A stretch of 54,631 bases of DNA, taken from assembly GCA_947170195.1 (NCBI GenBank), contig CAMVSS010000002.1, positions 1 through 54,631 of the forward strand, in the 5' to 3' direction. A model generated the notes under the pieces. It did no database searches. It was not told the origin of the DNA and saw nothing but the letters and a program-made list of their open reading frames with translations. Of this stretch, positions 33,396 through 43,071 are shown piece after piece. Source of the DNA: an uncultured Treponema sp. GTDB taxonomy: Bacteria > Spirochaetota > Spirochaetia > Treponematales > Treponemataceae. A program made the translations under genes and the position numbers. The stretch's first letter is position 1, and each line of letters begins with the position of its first letter.

Positions 33396-34529
33396 CTATT
33401 TCTGAATTGTGTAGGCAAAACTTGCTGTGACAGTTCCGCTTCCAGACGTAAAACGCCACTGAGAGATTTGCGCGACGACTTCGCTTCTGACCCGCGACGG
33501 CAAAGTCGAAGGGATATTGATTCCACCGGCGAGGACGGAACCATCCGCGCTGACCAAAAAAGTGATCTCAACGCTTCTCGTAGCATCCACCTGTGCGGCG
33601 GCCTCTTTCGACAGAACGATCACCGGAGACTTCGGATTGAGGATCGCGCGGGAGCTACCATCGGACATCTGGAACAAGAATTTTCCGTCCGAAGATGTTC
33701 CGCCATGCACGTTCACCGTTGACTTTACGCCGTTGCTGTTGTTCGAAACTACGGCGCTTCCGATCTGACCGAGCGCAGCCGATGTCGTGCCAGAGGCAGT
33801 TCCGTTTTTTGAGTTCGAGTTTGAGCTTCCAGACACGCCCTGAGTCCCGGAGACAGAAGCTGCGGATCCGGACGAGCCAGAAAGAGAACTTTCCGCGCTC
33901 GGTGCGACGGCAGTTCGGCTCGCAGACGAAGAAGATTTCTGGGTTTGCGCCGGAGAATCAGCGAACAGCGCGTCAAAATCGGCGGCACTCACCGTCTTTT
34001 TTGAGGAAGAGCTTGTGTTTTTCTGGAAAGCCGCCATAGGATCAGCCTGAAGGACAGGCTCATTAGCCGGCTTAGCAGCAGCTTTTCCAGCTGGTTCATT
34101 AGCCGAAGCCCTGTCCGAGGCGTTAGCTGGCTTCGGGACCGGCGCAGGGGCTGGAGCCGAGGCGGAGGTGGCGGAATCGGCAGCTCTGGTCCTGCTGGAA
34201 GAAGTCGCTTTTGAAGCAGCCGCAGGAGCATCGCTTGGCTTTGCGTTCGCCGGGGCAGCCGAACTTGCGGATGCGCTCGCCGGAGAAGTTTTTGCCGGAG
34301 AAACACTCTCTGCGATTGCAGCAGATTTTGTCTCGGACGAAGAAGCTTCGGTCAAGCTTGCATCACGCGAAACATGGGCAGGAGCTGAATCAAGGCGAAT
34401 CTGAACCGTCTTGAATTTCTTCGGCTTCATAAAAAGCGCGTACAGGGAGAAAAACAGCAGAATAAACGTCCAGATTGCCAGAGTTCCCAAGAATCCGCAT
34501 GTGGAACTTTTTCGCTCGAATTCTCTCAT
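33396..34529 (-). CDS. tonB: TonB family energy transducer
   Basis: A 377-residue protein with a cytoplasmic N-terminus, one membrane segment (about residues 15-33), a long low-complexity periplasmic part rich in Ala, Ser, Pro and Lys (about 60-280) and a C-terminal domain of about 95 residues (VEITFLVSADGSVLAGGINI, then VRSEVVAQISQWRF) that fits the TonB C-terminal fold. It should carry proton-motive energy from ExbB-ExbD to an outer-membrane protein. It overlaps exbD by 4 bases. The gene order ExbB, ExbD, TonB directly follows an outer-membrane-type protein. Confidence 0.82.
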   Translation of the reverse strand: MREFERKSSTCGFLGTLAIWTFILLFFSLYALFMKPKKFKTVQIRLDSAPAHVSRDASLTEASSSETKSAAIAESVSPAKTSPASASASSAAPANAKPSDAPAAASKATSSSRTRAADSATSASAPAPAPVPKPANASDRASANEPAGKAAAKPANEPVLQADPMAAFQKNTSSSSKKTVSAADFDALFADSPAQTQKSSSSASRTAVAPSAESSLSGSSGSAASVSGTQGVSGSSNSNSKNGTASGTTSAALGQIGSAVVSNNSNGVKSTVNVHGGTSSDGKFLFQMSDGSSRAILNPKSPVIVLSKEAAAQVDATRSVEITFLVSADGSVLAGGINIPSTLPSRVRSEVVAQISQWRFTSGSGTVTASFAYTIQK

Positions 34530-34933
34530 CGTTCAGTCGTCCTGAGATTTACAGAAACAAAATCTTCTTTGCGAAGCTCGTCAAAAATTTTTACGATTGT
34601 TCCATTTGTGACATTTTCGTCGGCCTCAACCGTAACCGGATATTCATCCTTTGCTTTTCCGCCGGTATCAAAATTCGAAAGGAGATTTCCGATTGAAGAA
34701 ATCGAAGTCTCCTCATCATTGAACCATATCTTTCCATCGCTCTGAACCGTAATGGTTATTCCTGCGACGCCCTCCCCTTGCGCAGTCGTGCTGTGAGGAA
34801 GATTAACGTTTATCGCCGGAAGAATCGCAAAAGTGGTGGAGACCAGAAAGAAAAGAATCAGCTGAAAAACGACATCTATCATCGGCGTGAGATCCACGTT
34901 CACGCCACGCTTTTTTCTTCGAGAAACTTTCAT
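34526..34933 (-). CDS. exbD: Biopolymer transporter ExbD
   Basis: A 135-residue ExbD/TolR family protein. Basic N-terminus, then VDLTPMIDVVFQLILFFLVS with the membrane Asp used in proton conduction, and a periplasmic C-terminal domain (VTVEADENVTNGTIVKIFDE). It starts inside the exbB stop (TGATG) and overlaps tonB by 4 bases, so the three genes are tightly coupled. It forms the inner-membrane motor with ExbB. Confidence 0.9.
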   Translation of the reverse strand: MKVSRRKKRGVNVDLTPMIDVVFQLILFFLVSTTFAILPAINVNLPHSTTAQGEGVAGITITVQSDGKIWFNDEETSISSIGNLLSNFDTGGKAKDEYPVTVEADENVTNGTIVKIFDELRKEDFVSVNLRTTER

Positions 34934-35544
34934 CAGCCAAGCCTTCCGATTATTTTCAAAATCAGATTTGTTGAAGAAGATTCCATTGCGGAAATCAGCT
35001 TGTCAGACTTCCGAACCAGATAGTTGTTGAATATCAGAGACGGAATGGCAACAAAGAGACCTGCGGCCGTAGTAACAAGAGCTTCCGAGATCGCACCTGC
35101 CAGAAGAGCCGGATCGCCCATCGTTCCGCCGGCACCGAGCACACCGAAAGCCTTGATGTTGCCGGTTACAGTTCCAAACAGACCGAGCAAGGTAGAAATG
35201 TTTGCGATTGTTCCCAAAAGAGTCAGCCAATGCTCAAACTGAGGAACAACGCTGTCCATCTCGCACTGAACCAGCTCCCTCATATCATTTTCCGAGAGAT
35301 TGCGGCATTCGATGGCTTTTTTTGCAACCTGAGCAAACGGAGTTCCCGCAGAAACGCAGAATGCCATAGCTGCAGAAAAATCTTTTTTCGCCATAGCTGC
35401 TTCAAGATTTTTTCTAAACTTAGCATCCCTTTTTTCCACAGAGCTAAAATAAACACATCTTTCGATAATCACGTAAGTTGCAAAAAGACCGCAAATTACG
35501 ATCGGAATAATCAGAACTCCACCGGATTTCAAAAAATCAATCAT
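34933..35544 (-). CDS. exbB: MotA/TolQ/ExbB family proton channel
   Basis: A 203-residue inner-membrane protein. Three hydrophobic segments are seen, and the family segment LTLLGTIANISTLLGLFGTV with the following GAGGTMGDPALLAGAISEALVTTAAGL is diagnostic. It should form the proton channel with ExbD. ATG 35544 follows GAGG by 8 bases; a GTG three codons upstream is less likely. It begins 15 bases after the outer-membrane protein gene ends, pointing to one transcript. Confidence 0.9.
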   Translation of the reverse strand: MIDFLKSGGVLIIPIVICGLFATYVIIERCVYFSSVEKRDAKFRKNLEAAMAKKDFSAAMAFCVSAGTPFAQVAKKAIECRNLSENDMRELVQCEMDSVVPQFEHWLTLLGTIANISTLLGLFGTVTGNIKAFGVLGAGGTMGDPALLAGAISEALVTTAAGLFVAIPSLIFNNYLVRKSDKLISAMESSSTNLILKIIGRLG

Positions 35545-35559
35545 CAAAAACACCTCTAT

Positions 35560-37266
35560 TTAAATTTGAAATTTTACCAGCACTTTCGCACAGCCGGCCT
35601 TTTCTATGTAGTCAGAATCAGCATATTTTCTGGTCGTCCGCCTGACTAATTTTATAGCATCGTCGACTTCCAGGGCAACGCTGACAGCCGGAATAATCTC
35701 ATATTCTGCCCATGCGCCCAGGTCCGGACATTTATCGCTTCCAGCCCCGAATGCGACCTTCGCGGATGTTCCCGCGCTCCATTTCTGGCTTTCTGGATAC
35801 ACGGCAGCCTGGGCGTATATGCAATGGCGGTCCTCAAGAACAGGAACATCCTTCCAATGCGATTTCCAGCCCGCATTGAGCTTTACGATCGAAAATTCCG
35901 CGGAAATTTCTGCTTCGCTCGAAACATCGGTTCTGCTCGAGGTCAAATTATCAGACTCATAATTTCCGATTGCATACTGACCGCTCGCCCGACGATTCTT
36001 TTTGTCATAATCGACGTCCCATACTCCGTTTCCGAAAGCGGTTTTTCTAAATTCTCCGCCGCCGCTCAGAATCAGGACAGGAGCAACGGGAATAGAAATT
36101 CTTCCCTGGGCAAACCAATCTGTCGTCTCAAGCGGAATGCAGGTCGCGTAAGCAAAAGTATATTTTCGCTCAAGCTCGCTGATTTTTTCCTGATATGAGT
36201 CGAGACCGCCCTTCGCGATAATTTTCAGATCGCCAAAATCAAAAAATGATGTTCTGACTTCCGTTCCCGCCGTAAACGCAGGGATGACATCGCGTTTTCC
36301 TGTCGCGCTACCGATTATCGCAGAACCGTCGGCAAAAACTTTCAGGAAGCTGTTATGCCATGATCCGGCAAGAGTAAACTGCCCGCGATGACTGTGGTGC
36401 CTGTGCCATGAGCCATCGATTTTTCTAAGCTGTTTTGCAGTCTCAAGGCTTCCCTGAAATCCGTATTTTCCAGTCAAACTAAAATCAAGCCCAAAAGCAC
36501 CGCCCCAACCGACGCTCAAAAAAGGATCGGCCGTAACTGTCGAAACCGCCGCCTCAGAATCAGTGTAGCGCAAGCCGCCCGAAAAACGCTGCCCGTAACG
36601 CCTGTACCATTCGCCGTCAGAGCCGTAGGCGATATAAAAACCTTTCGGAAGATTCCAATGCGCGCTGTACGATGCCGACACATCATGCTTTACGACATCG
36701 GTATAAGAATTTGATTTTGACTGCAATCCGTCATCATCGGTAACATAGCTGGAAGAAAAACTGTGCTCGCAGATGTCGCCATAGTAATTTCCGCTTGCCC
36801 CCACTCCTGTCTCGCGCGCAAAAAATCCCTTCTCCGCTTTTTTCCCGGAAAAGCCTTCCTCGCCCTCGTGAAAGAAATTCAATCTGAACGGAAAACGACC
36901 CGAAGTCCGGTAGACAGAGACATCAGCATCGAAGCAAAGCGGGTAGCCGCCGCCAATCTCTCCATCGGCAAACACAAGCTGCTCCTTCGGATTCTGATCA
37001 ACCGCATTTTTTGCAGGGGCCTCAGATTTCTCAACTTCTGTAAGACGAGGCAGACTGACTTTCGGAGAATCCGATTCGGGCATTATCGCGCGATAATCCG
37101 GAACGGAATCATTTCCGGCCGTAAAAGTATCTCCAGAAATAATAGTCGTCACGTCAGGAAGCTCAATGTTTTCCTCGGATTTTTCTTCCCTGGTTTGAGC
37201 AAAAATCGCGCTCGAAAAAACTGATATTAATAGAACAAAAAATGCAGATTTCAAATTAATCTTCAT
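35560..37266 (-). CDS. Outer-membrane-type protein linked to the TonB genes, function unknown
   Basis: A 568-residue protein with a signal peptide (KSAFFVLLISVFSSAIFAQ). A short charged linker of about residues 24-110 contains ELPDVTTIISGDTF, then a body of about 450 residues rich in aromatic, Gly and alternating polar/hydrophobic residues suggests beta strands of a barrel. No TonB plug domain was recognised. The gene sits between the TPR gene (27 bases) and exbB (15 bases). I infer an outer-membrane protein driven by the ExbB-ExbD-TonB motor. The linear ELPDVTT segment could be a contact site. The alternative is a periplasmic or surface protein. Confidence 0.65.
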   Translation of the reverse strand: MKINLKSAFFVLLISVFSSAIFAQTREEKSEENIELPDVTTIISGDTFTAGNDSVPDYRAIMPESDSPKVSLPRLTEVEKSEAPAKNAVDQNPKEQLVFADGEIGGGYPLCFDADVSVYRTSGRFPFRLNFFHEGEEGFSGKKAEKGFFARETGVGASGNYYGDICEHSFSSSYVTDDDGLQSKSNSYTDVVKHDVSASYSAHWNLPKGFYIAYGSDGEWYRRYGQRFSGGLRYTDSEAAVSTVTADPFLSVGWGGAFGLDFSLTGKYGFQGSLETAKQLRKIDGSWHRHHSHRGQFTLAGSWHNSFLKVFADGSAIIGSATGKRDVIPAFTAGTEVRTSFFDFGDLKIIAKGGLDSYQEKISELERKYTFAYATCIPLETTDWFAQGRISIPVAPVLILSGGGEFRKTAFGNGVWDVDYDKKNRRASGQYAIGNYESDNLTSSRTDVSSEAEISAEFSIVKLNAGWKSHWKDVPVLEDRHCIYAQAAVYPESQKWSAGTSAKVAFGAGSDKCPDLGAWAEYEIIPAVSVALEVDDAIKLVRRTTRKYADSDYIEKAGCAKVLVKFQI

Positions 37267-37292
37267 ATCTCAAAATCTCCTATACTCGCAGC

Positions 37293-40103
37293 TTACTGAA
37301 CAAGTTTTTTTGCTTCTTTCGTATAACTGCTTTTTGGGTAGAGTTTTTTCATCTCGTTGTATGCGGCCTTTGAGTCTCCGTAGAGACCTGCCGCGTCAAA
37401 CGCCTCAACAGCACCGTAAAGCGCTCTCTCAGCAGAACCGTTGTCGCCGCTCTGCCGAGCAAAAAGAGCCGCTTTCAAATACATGTCGGCAGCCTTTTTG
37501 TTCTCTCCGCTGTTTCTAAACTTCGCCGCGAGATTTATTGCGCTCTGAGCATCGGTTACGTCAGCTTCGGAAAGCTCCGGCTTTTTCCCGCTCATCTTCA
37601 GGGCGATTTCCTCCGATTTTTCCCCAATTCCATCGCTGACAGCCTGTTCGCCGTACTCTTCAAGCATTTTCTGAGCCATCTCGTAAGCATTTTTCAGCTC
37701 ACCGTTCGATTCGTACAAATCGATCAGATTTTTCTGGGCCGCATAACGATATGAGGTAGAAAAATCTGACTCTGCGAGCTGGAGATAGCGAAGGACAGCA
37801 CGGTCGCGATCCCCGATGCGGGCCAGACAATCAGCAGAAAAATAGACTGCCGCGTAAAAATATTTTCCCTCAGGCCATCTTTTCCCATAATTCTCAAAAA
37901 TCACGCGGGCACCGGCAAAGTCTTTTGTCATGTACTTAAGCTCGCCACGCCTGTAAAAAGCATCCTCCGCAAAGACCGATGCATTTTTTCCTGAAGAGGA
38001 AGCGACGTCCTCAAAGTAAGAATCTGCCGATTTAAAATCTTTTTTTTGTACAAAAATCTCCGCGGAGCGGAACTTGCATTCATATCCGAAAGAATCTTTC
38101 TTTGCGACATACGGAGAAAGCAATCTCAAAGCCTCGTCGAATTTCTGCGAATCAGAATAAATTCCTGCGCACAATATTACAGCCGCGTGTTTTTCGTCCT
38201 CGCTCCGAGCAGCCGCCACAGCAGAAAGCGCGCGTGAAGCAGCCACATCATATTTCTTTGAAAAAGAAGCGCAGCGCGCGCTGGTAATCAGGGCAGGGAA
38301 CAAAAGGTGATTATCAGGATTTTCGAGCGTGAATTTGTCGAGAGATTCCCGGGCACGCAGATATTCTTCCAGCTGATACTGGCAATACCCGAGATAAAAA
38401 AGCGCGTAAGCGGAGTGCTCTGAGTTCAGAGTTTTTGAGAAAACAACCTTATCAAAGAGGATTTCCGCCTCCATCCAGCGTTTTTGATTGAAAGAAGCCA
38501 GCGCCGAAAGATACAAAGCCTCGTCTCCGTCCGCAAGGGAAGCGAGAGCCTTTGACGAATCATACATCGCGGATTTGAGCAAGGTTCGCGAGTAATCAAG
38601 ATATCCGTCGTTGTTCAGCTTTCCACCCTTTTTGAGCGAAGCAAATACGGCTTCTGATTTAGAGTATTTTCCGTCCTCCGCGAGGGCTTTTGCGTACAAA
38701 GTCATGAGCTGCGAGTCAGACTCAACTGAAAGCTTTCTTTTTGGGGCAAGATTTTTCTCATACTGCTCGATCAGCGCGTAAGATTCCGCATAACGTCCGT
38801 CCGAATAAAGAGCCAGAGCAGACCAATACCACGCCTCTTTCAAAACATCCGCGTTTTTTGAATCCAGAGCGGATTTTGCCCAAGACAGGCACGAATTCCA
38901 GTCCTTTTTATAAGCATAAAATCTTGCGAGCAAAACCGAAATGTACTGACTGATTTCCGATCCGTCTTCAGCACCAGAAATCTTGAATCCGTCCGAAAGG
39001 ATTTTGATAGCTTCATCGCAGCAGTCTTTTCCGCCGGATGCCATTACAATCTGAGAGCGGTACACGCTGGCAAGACAAAGCTCATAATCCGAAGCGGATT
39101 TTTCAGCCTCGTCAAAATAAGAAGAAGACTTTTTAAGATCGCCTGCATTAAAGGCATCTATCGCAAGCCGCGTCCAGAATTCCGCGAGCAGCTTTGGAAA
39201 CTGGGCGAGCCGCCCCTGAGCGCGCGCGATGACATCCCCAGGTTCGCCGCCGACCTCTTTTTTATGCTCGGAAGAGACGGCATACGCTTTCTTCATCGCT
39301 TCGGCGGCAATGAAAGGCGGCGCATTCTCTATAACGTCACAATAAATCTTGTAGGCCAGCGCATAATTCTTAAGCTCTCGCTGAGCATCTCCGCGCAAGA
39401 GCAGCAAAGAATACAAAGCATTGCCAGAAATGGAATTGTCACCGGAAGAAAAAAGACTCTCGAACTGCCTCACAAGGGAATCAGTTTTCTCAAAAAGCAG
39501 GCAGTCATTGTAGCACACGGCAAGATTTACGGCGCATTCCTCAAAATCTGGCTGGGAAAATTTTTCTCCGTTGGAAACGACATATTCGAGCAGGGGGATA
39601 GCTTTCTCCTCGTTGTTTTCCTCACTTCTCAGATTTATGTAAGTTCTGGCGCCCCATAAAATCGCGTCGGAATAGTAATCTTTTTTTCCGTCCTGCCTCT
39701 TCACGCCGGAGAACAAACGCGCGCTCTCAAAAAAATATTTCTGAGCATCCTCAAAGTTTTTCTGACCAAAATAGCACCGGCCGATCCAAAAGTTCCTGGC
39801 AGATTTTAAATATGAGCTTACCGAGTCTTCAGATTTGAGATTATATTTTTTGAGCAGAGAAAGAGCATCGTCAGTCCGTCCCATTCTGAAAAGACTCTCA
39901 CCCTCGTAAACCGCCGCCTTAACAGCGGTAAAAGAAGAGACGTCGCCCTTCAGGATTTCCTCTGCATAGCGGACGACGCCGGGATAAAAGCCAGCCTTGT
40001 AGCTTGACTCAAGCCTGGCAGAGAGCTGGACATCAGACGAGAAACATTCATGCGTCAACAAAAACAGTGGTGCAAGCAAAAAGAAGGTTCGTTTCATACG
40101 CAT
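37293..40103 (-). CDS. Large exported TPR-repeat protein
   Basis: A 936-residue protein with a signal peptide (MKRTFFLLAPLFLLTHECF) and helical repeats along its whole length. Units such as AYALFYLGYCQYQLEEYLRA, SYFDEAEKSASDYEL and GARVIFENYGKRWPEGKYFY fit tetratricopeptide repeats, with a BamD/CpoB-like style. It is expected in the periplasm as a scaffold. It is the first gene of a minus-strand set with an outer-membrane-type protein, ExbB, ExbD and TonB, so a role in assembly or partner recruitment is likely. The first ATG (40103) is used; an ATG two codons on (40097) is equally good. Confidence 0.78.
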   Translation of the reverse strand: MRMKRTFFLLAPLFLLTHECFSSDVQLSARLESSYKAGFYPGVVRYAEEILKGDVSSFTAVKAAVYEGESLFRMGRTDDALSLLKKYNLKSEDSVSSYLKSARNFWIGRCYFGQKNFEDAQKYFFESARLFSGVKRQDGKKDYYSDAILWGARTYINLRSEENNEEKAIPLLEYVVSNGEKFSQPDFEECAVNLAVCYNDCLLFEKTDSLVRQFESLFSSGDNSISGNALYSLLLLRGDAQRELKNYALAYKIYCDVIENAPPFIAAEAMKKAYAVSSEHKKEVGGEPGDVIARAQGRLAQFPKLLAEFWTRLAIDAFNAGDLKKSSSYFDEAEKSASDYELCLASVYRSQIVMASGGKDCCDEAIKILSDGFKISGAEDGSEISQYISVLLARFYAYKKDWNSCLSWAKSALDSKNADVLKEAWYWSALALYSDGRYAESYALIEQYEKNLAPKRKLSVESDSQLMTLYAKALAEDGKYSKSEAVFASLKKGGKLNNDGYLDYSRTLLKSAMYDSSKALASLADGDEALYLSALASFNQKRWMEAEILFDKVVFSKTLNSEHSAYALFYLGYCQYQLEEYLRARESLDKFTLENPDNHLLFPALITSARCASFSKKYDVAASRALSAVAAARSEDEKHAAVILCAGIYSDSQKFDEALRLLSPYVAKKDSFGYECKFRSAEIFVQKKDFKSADSYFEDVASSSGKNASVFAEDAFYRRGELKYMTKDFAGARVIFENYGKRWPEGKYFYAAVYFSADCLARIGDRDRAVLRYLQLAESDFSTSYRYAAQKNLIDLYESNGELKNAYEMAQKMLEEYGEQAVSDGIGEKSEEIALKMSGKKPELSEADVTDAQSAINLAAKFRNSGENKKAADMYLKAALFARQSGDNGSAERALYGAVEAFDAAGLYGDSKAAYNEMKKLYPKSSYTKEAKKLVQ

Positions 40104-40135
40104 TCAGGAATACTTTCCGTCCAAAAACCGAAGAC

Positions 40136-41512
40136 CTACTGCGGGAAGAACCTGTCCGAAGAAAGCACTCGGGTCAGATGCACATAGCAATCTGGATAAC
40201 TGCTCACAAACTGATTGAGTGTCATCTCCTCGCCGTTCTCAAAGACCGTGCACGTAAACTGTCCATTCTGATCAAAATACGGCAGAATCACAGCACACTT
40301 GTCAAAAACATAATACTCAGGTTTTCCTTTTGATGGCGGCACGCGACGGCGCACAGCGGCAAGATAAAAGAAAGTCGGTTCGGTCACGCCAAGAACATAA
40401 AGAACAGGGCGCAGCTTTTTTATGGCATATCCGGTGTTGTTAAGATAACCGGCGGTCAAAGTAATTCCCTTTTCATTAACCTCCGCACTAAATGGTTCTA
40501 TATTTACATCAACACCTGAATCTTCATAAAGATACGTTTTTCTTGTCTGAACTGAAAGTCTTGCGGCAGCCAGATTGCGAGTCCAGTCAAGAGTAAAAAA
40601 AAGCGCTTCCTTCTCATTCAAAATTCCGGAATATCCAAGCGGATTATGCTGAACCGTAGGGAGCAGAAGCGGATTCAAAAAGAGACCGGAACCAGTAATC
40701 GGCTCGACGAGGCCGTCAACCACCCATTTCAAGAACCCTGCATCATCCATCGAAAGTCGCTTTCCGTCCTTCTCGCGCTCATCAACCTCGCGAGGCTTTC
40801 CGTCGGAAATTCTGACCGGCTTTCCGTTCTCGTCATACGTCGCGTCCCATTCATAAAAGATTTTCGAAAGCTTTTTTCTGATCACACCGACCATCTGAAG
40901 CTTCTGGTGATACTGATCAGTGTGGATTTCCGCATATTTCCATGGGAGCGATTTCTGAGTAAGGGAAAGCACCTCCGCGAACGATGTCAGATAGAACCTC
41001 TCAAAAGGGATGCCGACAGGAACCGAGCGGGCTGCATAACAGCCGTCAATCACGTAGTCAGCGAGCGTCTTGTTTCCGTCCGGTGAAAACTGAACGTACA
41101 CATCGCTGTCCGCGACAAAATAATACCTGATCCTGACAGGCTTTTCCGTAACAGAATCGCGCATCAATATCCACGAACCCGCGGCATCAGCCGAATATTC
41201 GCTGACAGTATCGCGCTTCATCCCGTTCTGAGTATAAAAATCAACAGACAAAAAAGATTCCGGCGCAACGATGACCGAAAAGATTCCGTCCGTTTCCTCA
41301 AGCCTTATCTGAAATTTCTCACCAACAGAATTAGTTCGAATCTCGTTTCTGTTCATCCGAAGCTCGGAAAGCGGCTTATAAAACCAATTCTCCGCAATCT
41401 GCTTGCGTATTGCCGATGAATCCGGCACCCCGAACTTGTTGTAGTCAGCAAAAACTGCGGCGGAACACAAAAAAACAGCCGCGCATACAAAAATCTTTCT
41501 AAGCAATTTCAT
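40136..41512 (-). CDS. Exported protein of unknown function
   Basis: A 458-residue protein with a signal peptide (FVCAAVFLCSAAVFA). The rest is a mixture of beta-rich stretches (RIRYYFVADSDVYVQF, FTCTVFENGEEMTLNQF) without a domain I can name. It lies upstream of the TPR gene with a 32-base gap in the same direction, so it may belong to the TPR-OMP-TonB set. No catalytic motif or lipobox is seen. Confidence 0.65.
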   Translation of the reverse strand: MKLLRKIFVCAAVFLCSAAVFADYNKFGVPDSSAIRKQIAENWFYKPLSELRMNRNEIRTNSVGEKFQIRLEETDGIFSVIVAPESFLSVDFYTQNGMKRDTVSEYSADAAGSWILMRDSVTEKPVRIRYYFVADSDVYVQFSPDGNKTLADYVIDGCYAARSVPVGIPFERFYLTSFAEVLSLTQKSLPWKYAEIHTDQYHQKLQMVGVIRKKLSKIFYEWDATYDENGKPVRISDGKPREVDEREKDGKRLSMDDAGFLKWVVDGLVEPITGSGLFLNPLLLPTVQHNPLGYSGILNEKEALFFTLDWTRNLAAARLSVQTRKTYLYEDSGVDVNIEPFSAEVNEKGITLTAGYLNNTGYAIKKLRPVLYVLGVTEPTFFYLAAVRRRVPPSKGKPEYYVFDKCAVILPYFDQNGQFTCTVFENGEEMTLNQFVSSYPDCYVHLTRVLSSDRFFPQ

Positions 41513-41733
41513 CAGTCAGCTCCCGGAAAAATTTCTCCGCTATAATTTTCGGCAACTTTCAGGCACGTTTTTACAGATTTTGAGCGCAAACCACTAACTG
41601 GGGGTGTTCCGTGGCTTGCTGACGCGCGGTCGTGCGCTCCGCTTCGACTGGCTGCGCCACCACTCCATACCCCCGCGCGGCATTTTAGGAAACCTCGAAA
41701 AAATCGCAAAAAGCGAGTTTTCCGAAGTTCCTT
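41513..41733. other. Non-coding, partly GC-rich spacer with a palindrome
   Basis: The 221 bases between the unknown exported gene and prmC include a GC-rich stretch (about 41600-41685) that contrasts with the AT-rich flanks, then the palindrome at 41687-41732. A short frame here (41512-41709) has no protein-like features. The GC-rich stretch looks like a non-coding repeat, but only one copy was seen. Confidence 0.4.
41687..41732. repeat. Dispersed palindrome, copy downstream of prmC
   Basis: An imperfect palindrome with arms of about 21 bases starts one base from the prmC stop codon. On the minus strand its core reads AAAACTCGCTTTTTGCGA. It resembles the copy at 26909-26950 and two partial copies in the potC-potD region. 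It probably also ends prmC transcription. Confidence 0.65.
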
Positions 41734-42669
41734 TTATTTAACGCCCACCACATCGCGCATCATCTCGTTCATGTCGTATTCGATTCTAACGTTGCGGAAA
41801 CCAGCCGATTTGAACAGCTCCGCCGTCTCCTGCGCGTTGTACTCGCCAGTCTCCATTATAAGCACGCCGTTCCGAGACAGATGATCGTAACACTGGGGAA
41901 CGAGCCTGCGAATCAGCGAAAGCCCGTCGTTCGTGCCGGAAAAATCCCCGCTTTCGGTGACATCGCCGTCGAGGGCAAGAAGAGGCTCGCTCCGTCCGTC
42001 CGTCAAAAGCTCCAGGGACTCTTCATGCGGAACATACGGCGGATTCGTGACAATTAAATCAAAGATATGCGGAATGTTCTCAAAAAGATTTGAGTGCACG
42101 AAATGAACGACATCCATGTCGTGACAATTAATCAGCTTTTCGCCGCCTCCATGCGGCGCACTTTCTTTGGATAACAGCCGGCTCGCATTCATCCGCGCGA
42201 CATCGAGCGCTTTTTCGCTTATGTCAACGAGAGAGAGTGAAAGAGATTTTTTTTCGAGCGTTTTTGCAACCGAAATCCCGACACAACCGCTTCCAGTGCA
42301 CATGTCGCACACTGTCGGAATTGCATACGGATTTGCGCGGAATTTATCTTCGAGCGCATCAAGTGCAAGCTCCACCAAAAGCTCCGTGTCAGGCTTTGGA
42401 ATGAGGACATCCGGCGTGACATAAAAATTATAGCCAAAAAATTCTTTGTGCCCCGTAATGTAGGCAATCGGAAAACCAGTTTTTCGCCTTTCTATCGCGG
42501 CAAGAAAACAAGATTCCTGCTCCGATGTCAGTTCGTAATCCCGATTTAAAAGCAGATGCGTCTTGTCCAACCCGGTGATGTGCTGCAGCAAAACAGAAAC
42601 ATCAAGTTCCGGCGTTGGAGAAGAAGGAAGATTTGATTTTCCGTAAAGTTTAGCTTCTTGGATGGTCAT
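41734..42669 (-). CDS. prmC: Release factor glutamine methyltransferase PrmC
   Basis: A 311-residue SAM-dependent enzyme that methylates the Gln of the GGQ motif in release factors. The N-terminal helical domain (LLQHITGLDKTHLLLNRDYE, FPIAYITGHKEFFG) recognises release factor. PKPDTELLVELAL, VCDMCTGSGCVGIS and the substrate Gln-binding NPPYVP follow. Normally it directly follows prfA; here prfA is 2.4 kb upstream on the same strand. A candidate promoter lies directly before it. Confidence 0.93.
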   Translation of the reverse strand: MTIQEAKLYGKSNLPSSPTPELDVSVLLQHITGLDKTHLLLNRDYELTSEQESCFLAAIERRKTGFPIAYITGHKEFFGYNFYVTPDVLIPKPDTELLVELALDALEDKFRANPYAIPTVCDMCTGSGCVGISVAKTLEKKSLSLSLVDISEKALDVARMNASRLLSKESAPHGGGEKLINCHDMDVVHFVHSNLFENIPHIFDLIVTNPPYVPHEESLELLTDGRSEPLLALDGDVTESGDFSGTNDGLSLIRRLVPQCYDHLSRNGVLIMETGEYNAQETAELFKSAGFRNVRIEYDMNEMMRDVVGVK

Positions 42670-43071
42670 AATTTCTGTTTATTTTGCACAAGTGTTAAAA
42701 AAAATCAACACACTGCTGTTTTTGGAATTCAAGAATCTGAATCCATCCGATTCAAATTCCATTTCACTGCTATAAATGCCCATCGGCGAATGCGTAAAAG
42801 AAAACAAACGTTACCATATGACAAAGTTGTTCATGGTAGCAGCCGGTGTTAACATACACAAATAAGAATATTTATTAAGTCTTTAAAGCATATATAATTT
42901 TCCTTCCTATATTATCAAAAAAAATAAAAGTATTGAAAAAAACAAAATATTTACCTCTTTGGGTTGCTGTAAAAGAAAAAATTCCTTTGAAAGGGGCATT
43001 AACTCTAAAGTTTTTATTTTTCTGTTGTTTTTCATAATTTTACTTTTCTCAACAAAATGCGTATCGTATGT
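42670..43071. other. AT-rich non-coding gap upstream of prmC
   Basis: These 402 bases have no convincing gene. They hold a candidate minus-strand prmC promoter (42681-42708) and an imperfect hairpin (42733-42759, one mismatch). The rest is very AT-rich and shows no recognisable repeat or gene remnant. Confidence 0.55.
42681..42708 (-). promoter_or_regulatory. Candidate prmC promoter
   Basis: On the minus strand TTGATT (42703-42708) and CAAAAT (42681-42686) are 16 bases apart. The start would be only about five bases before the prmC ATG, which has no Shine-Dalgarno, so a near-leaderless message is possible. Confidence 0.35.

Noticed and set aside
41512-41709. 65-codon ORF on the minus strand between prmC and the exported protein gene
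   Set aside because: It covers the GC-rich spacer and the repeat. Composition is not protein-like and no start signal is seen.
42658-42852. 64-codon plus-strand ORF over the prmC start
   Set aside because: It overlaps the prmC start and promoter region and has no recognisable domain or ribosome-binding site.
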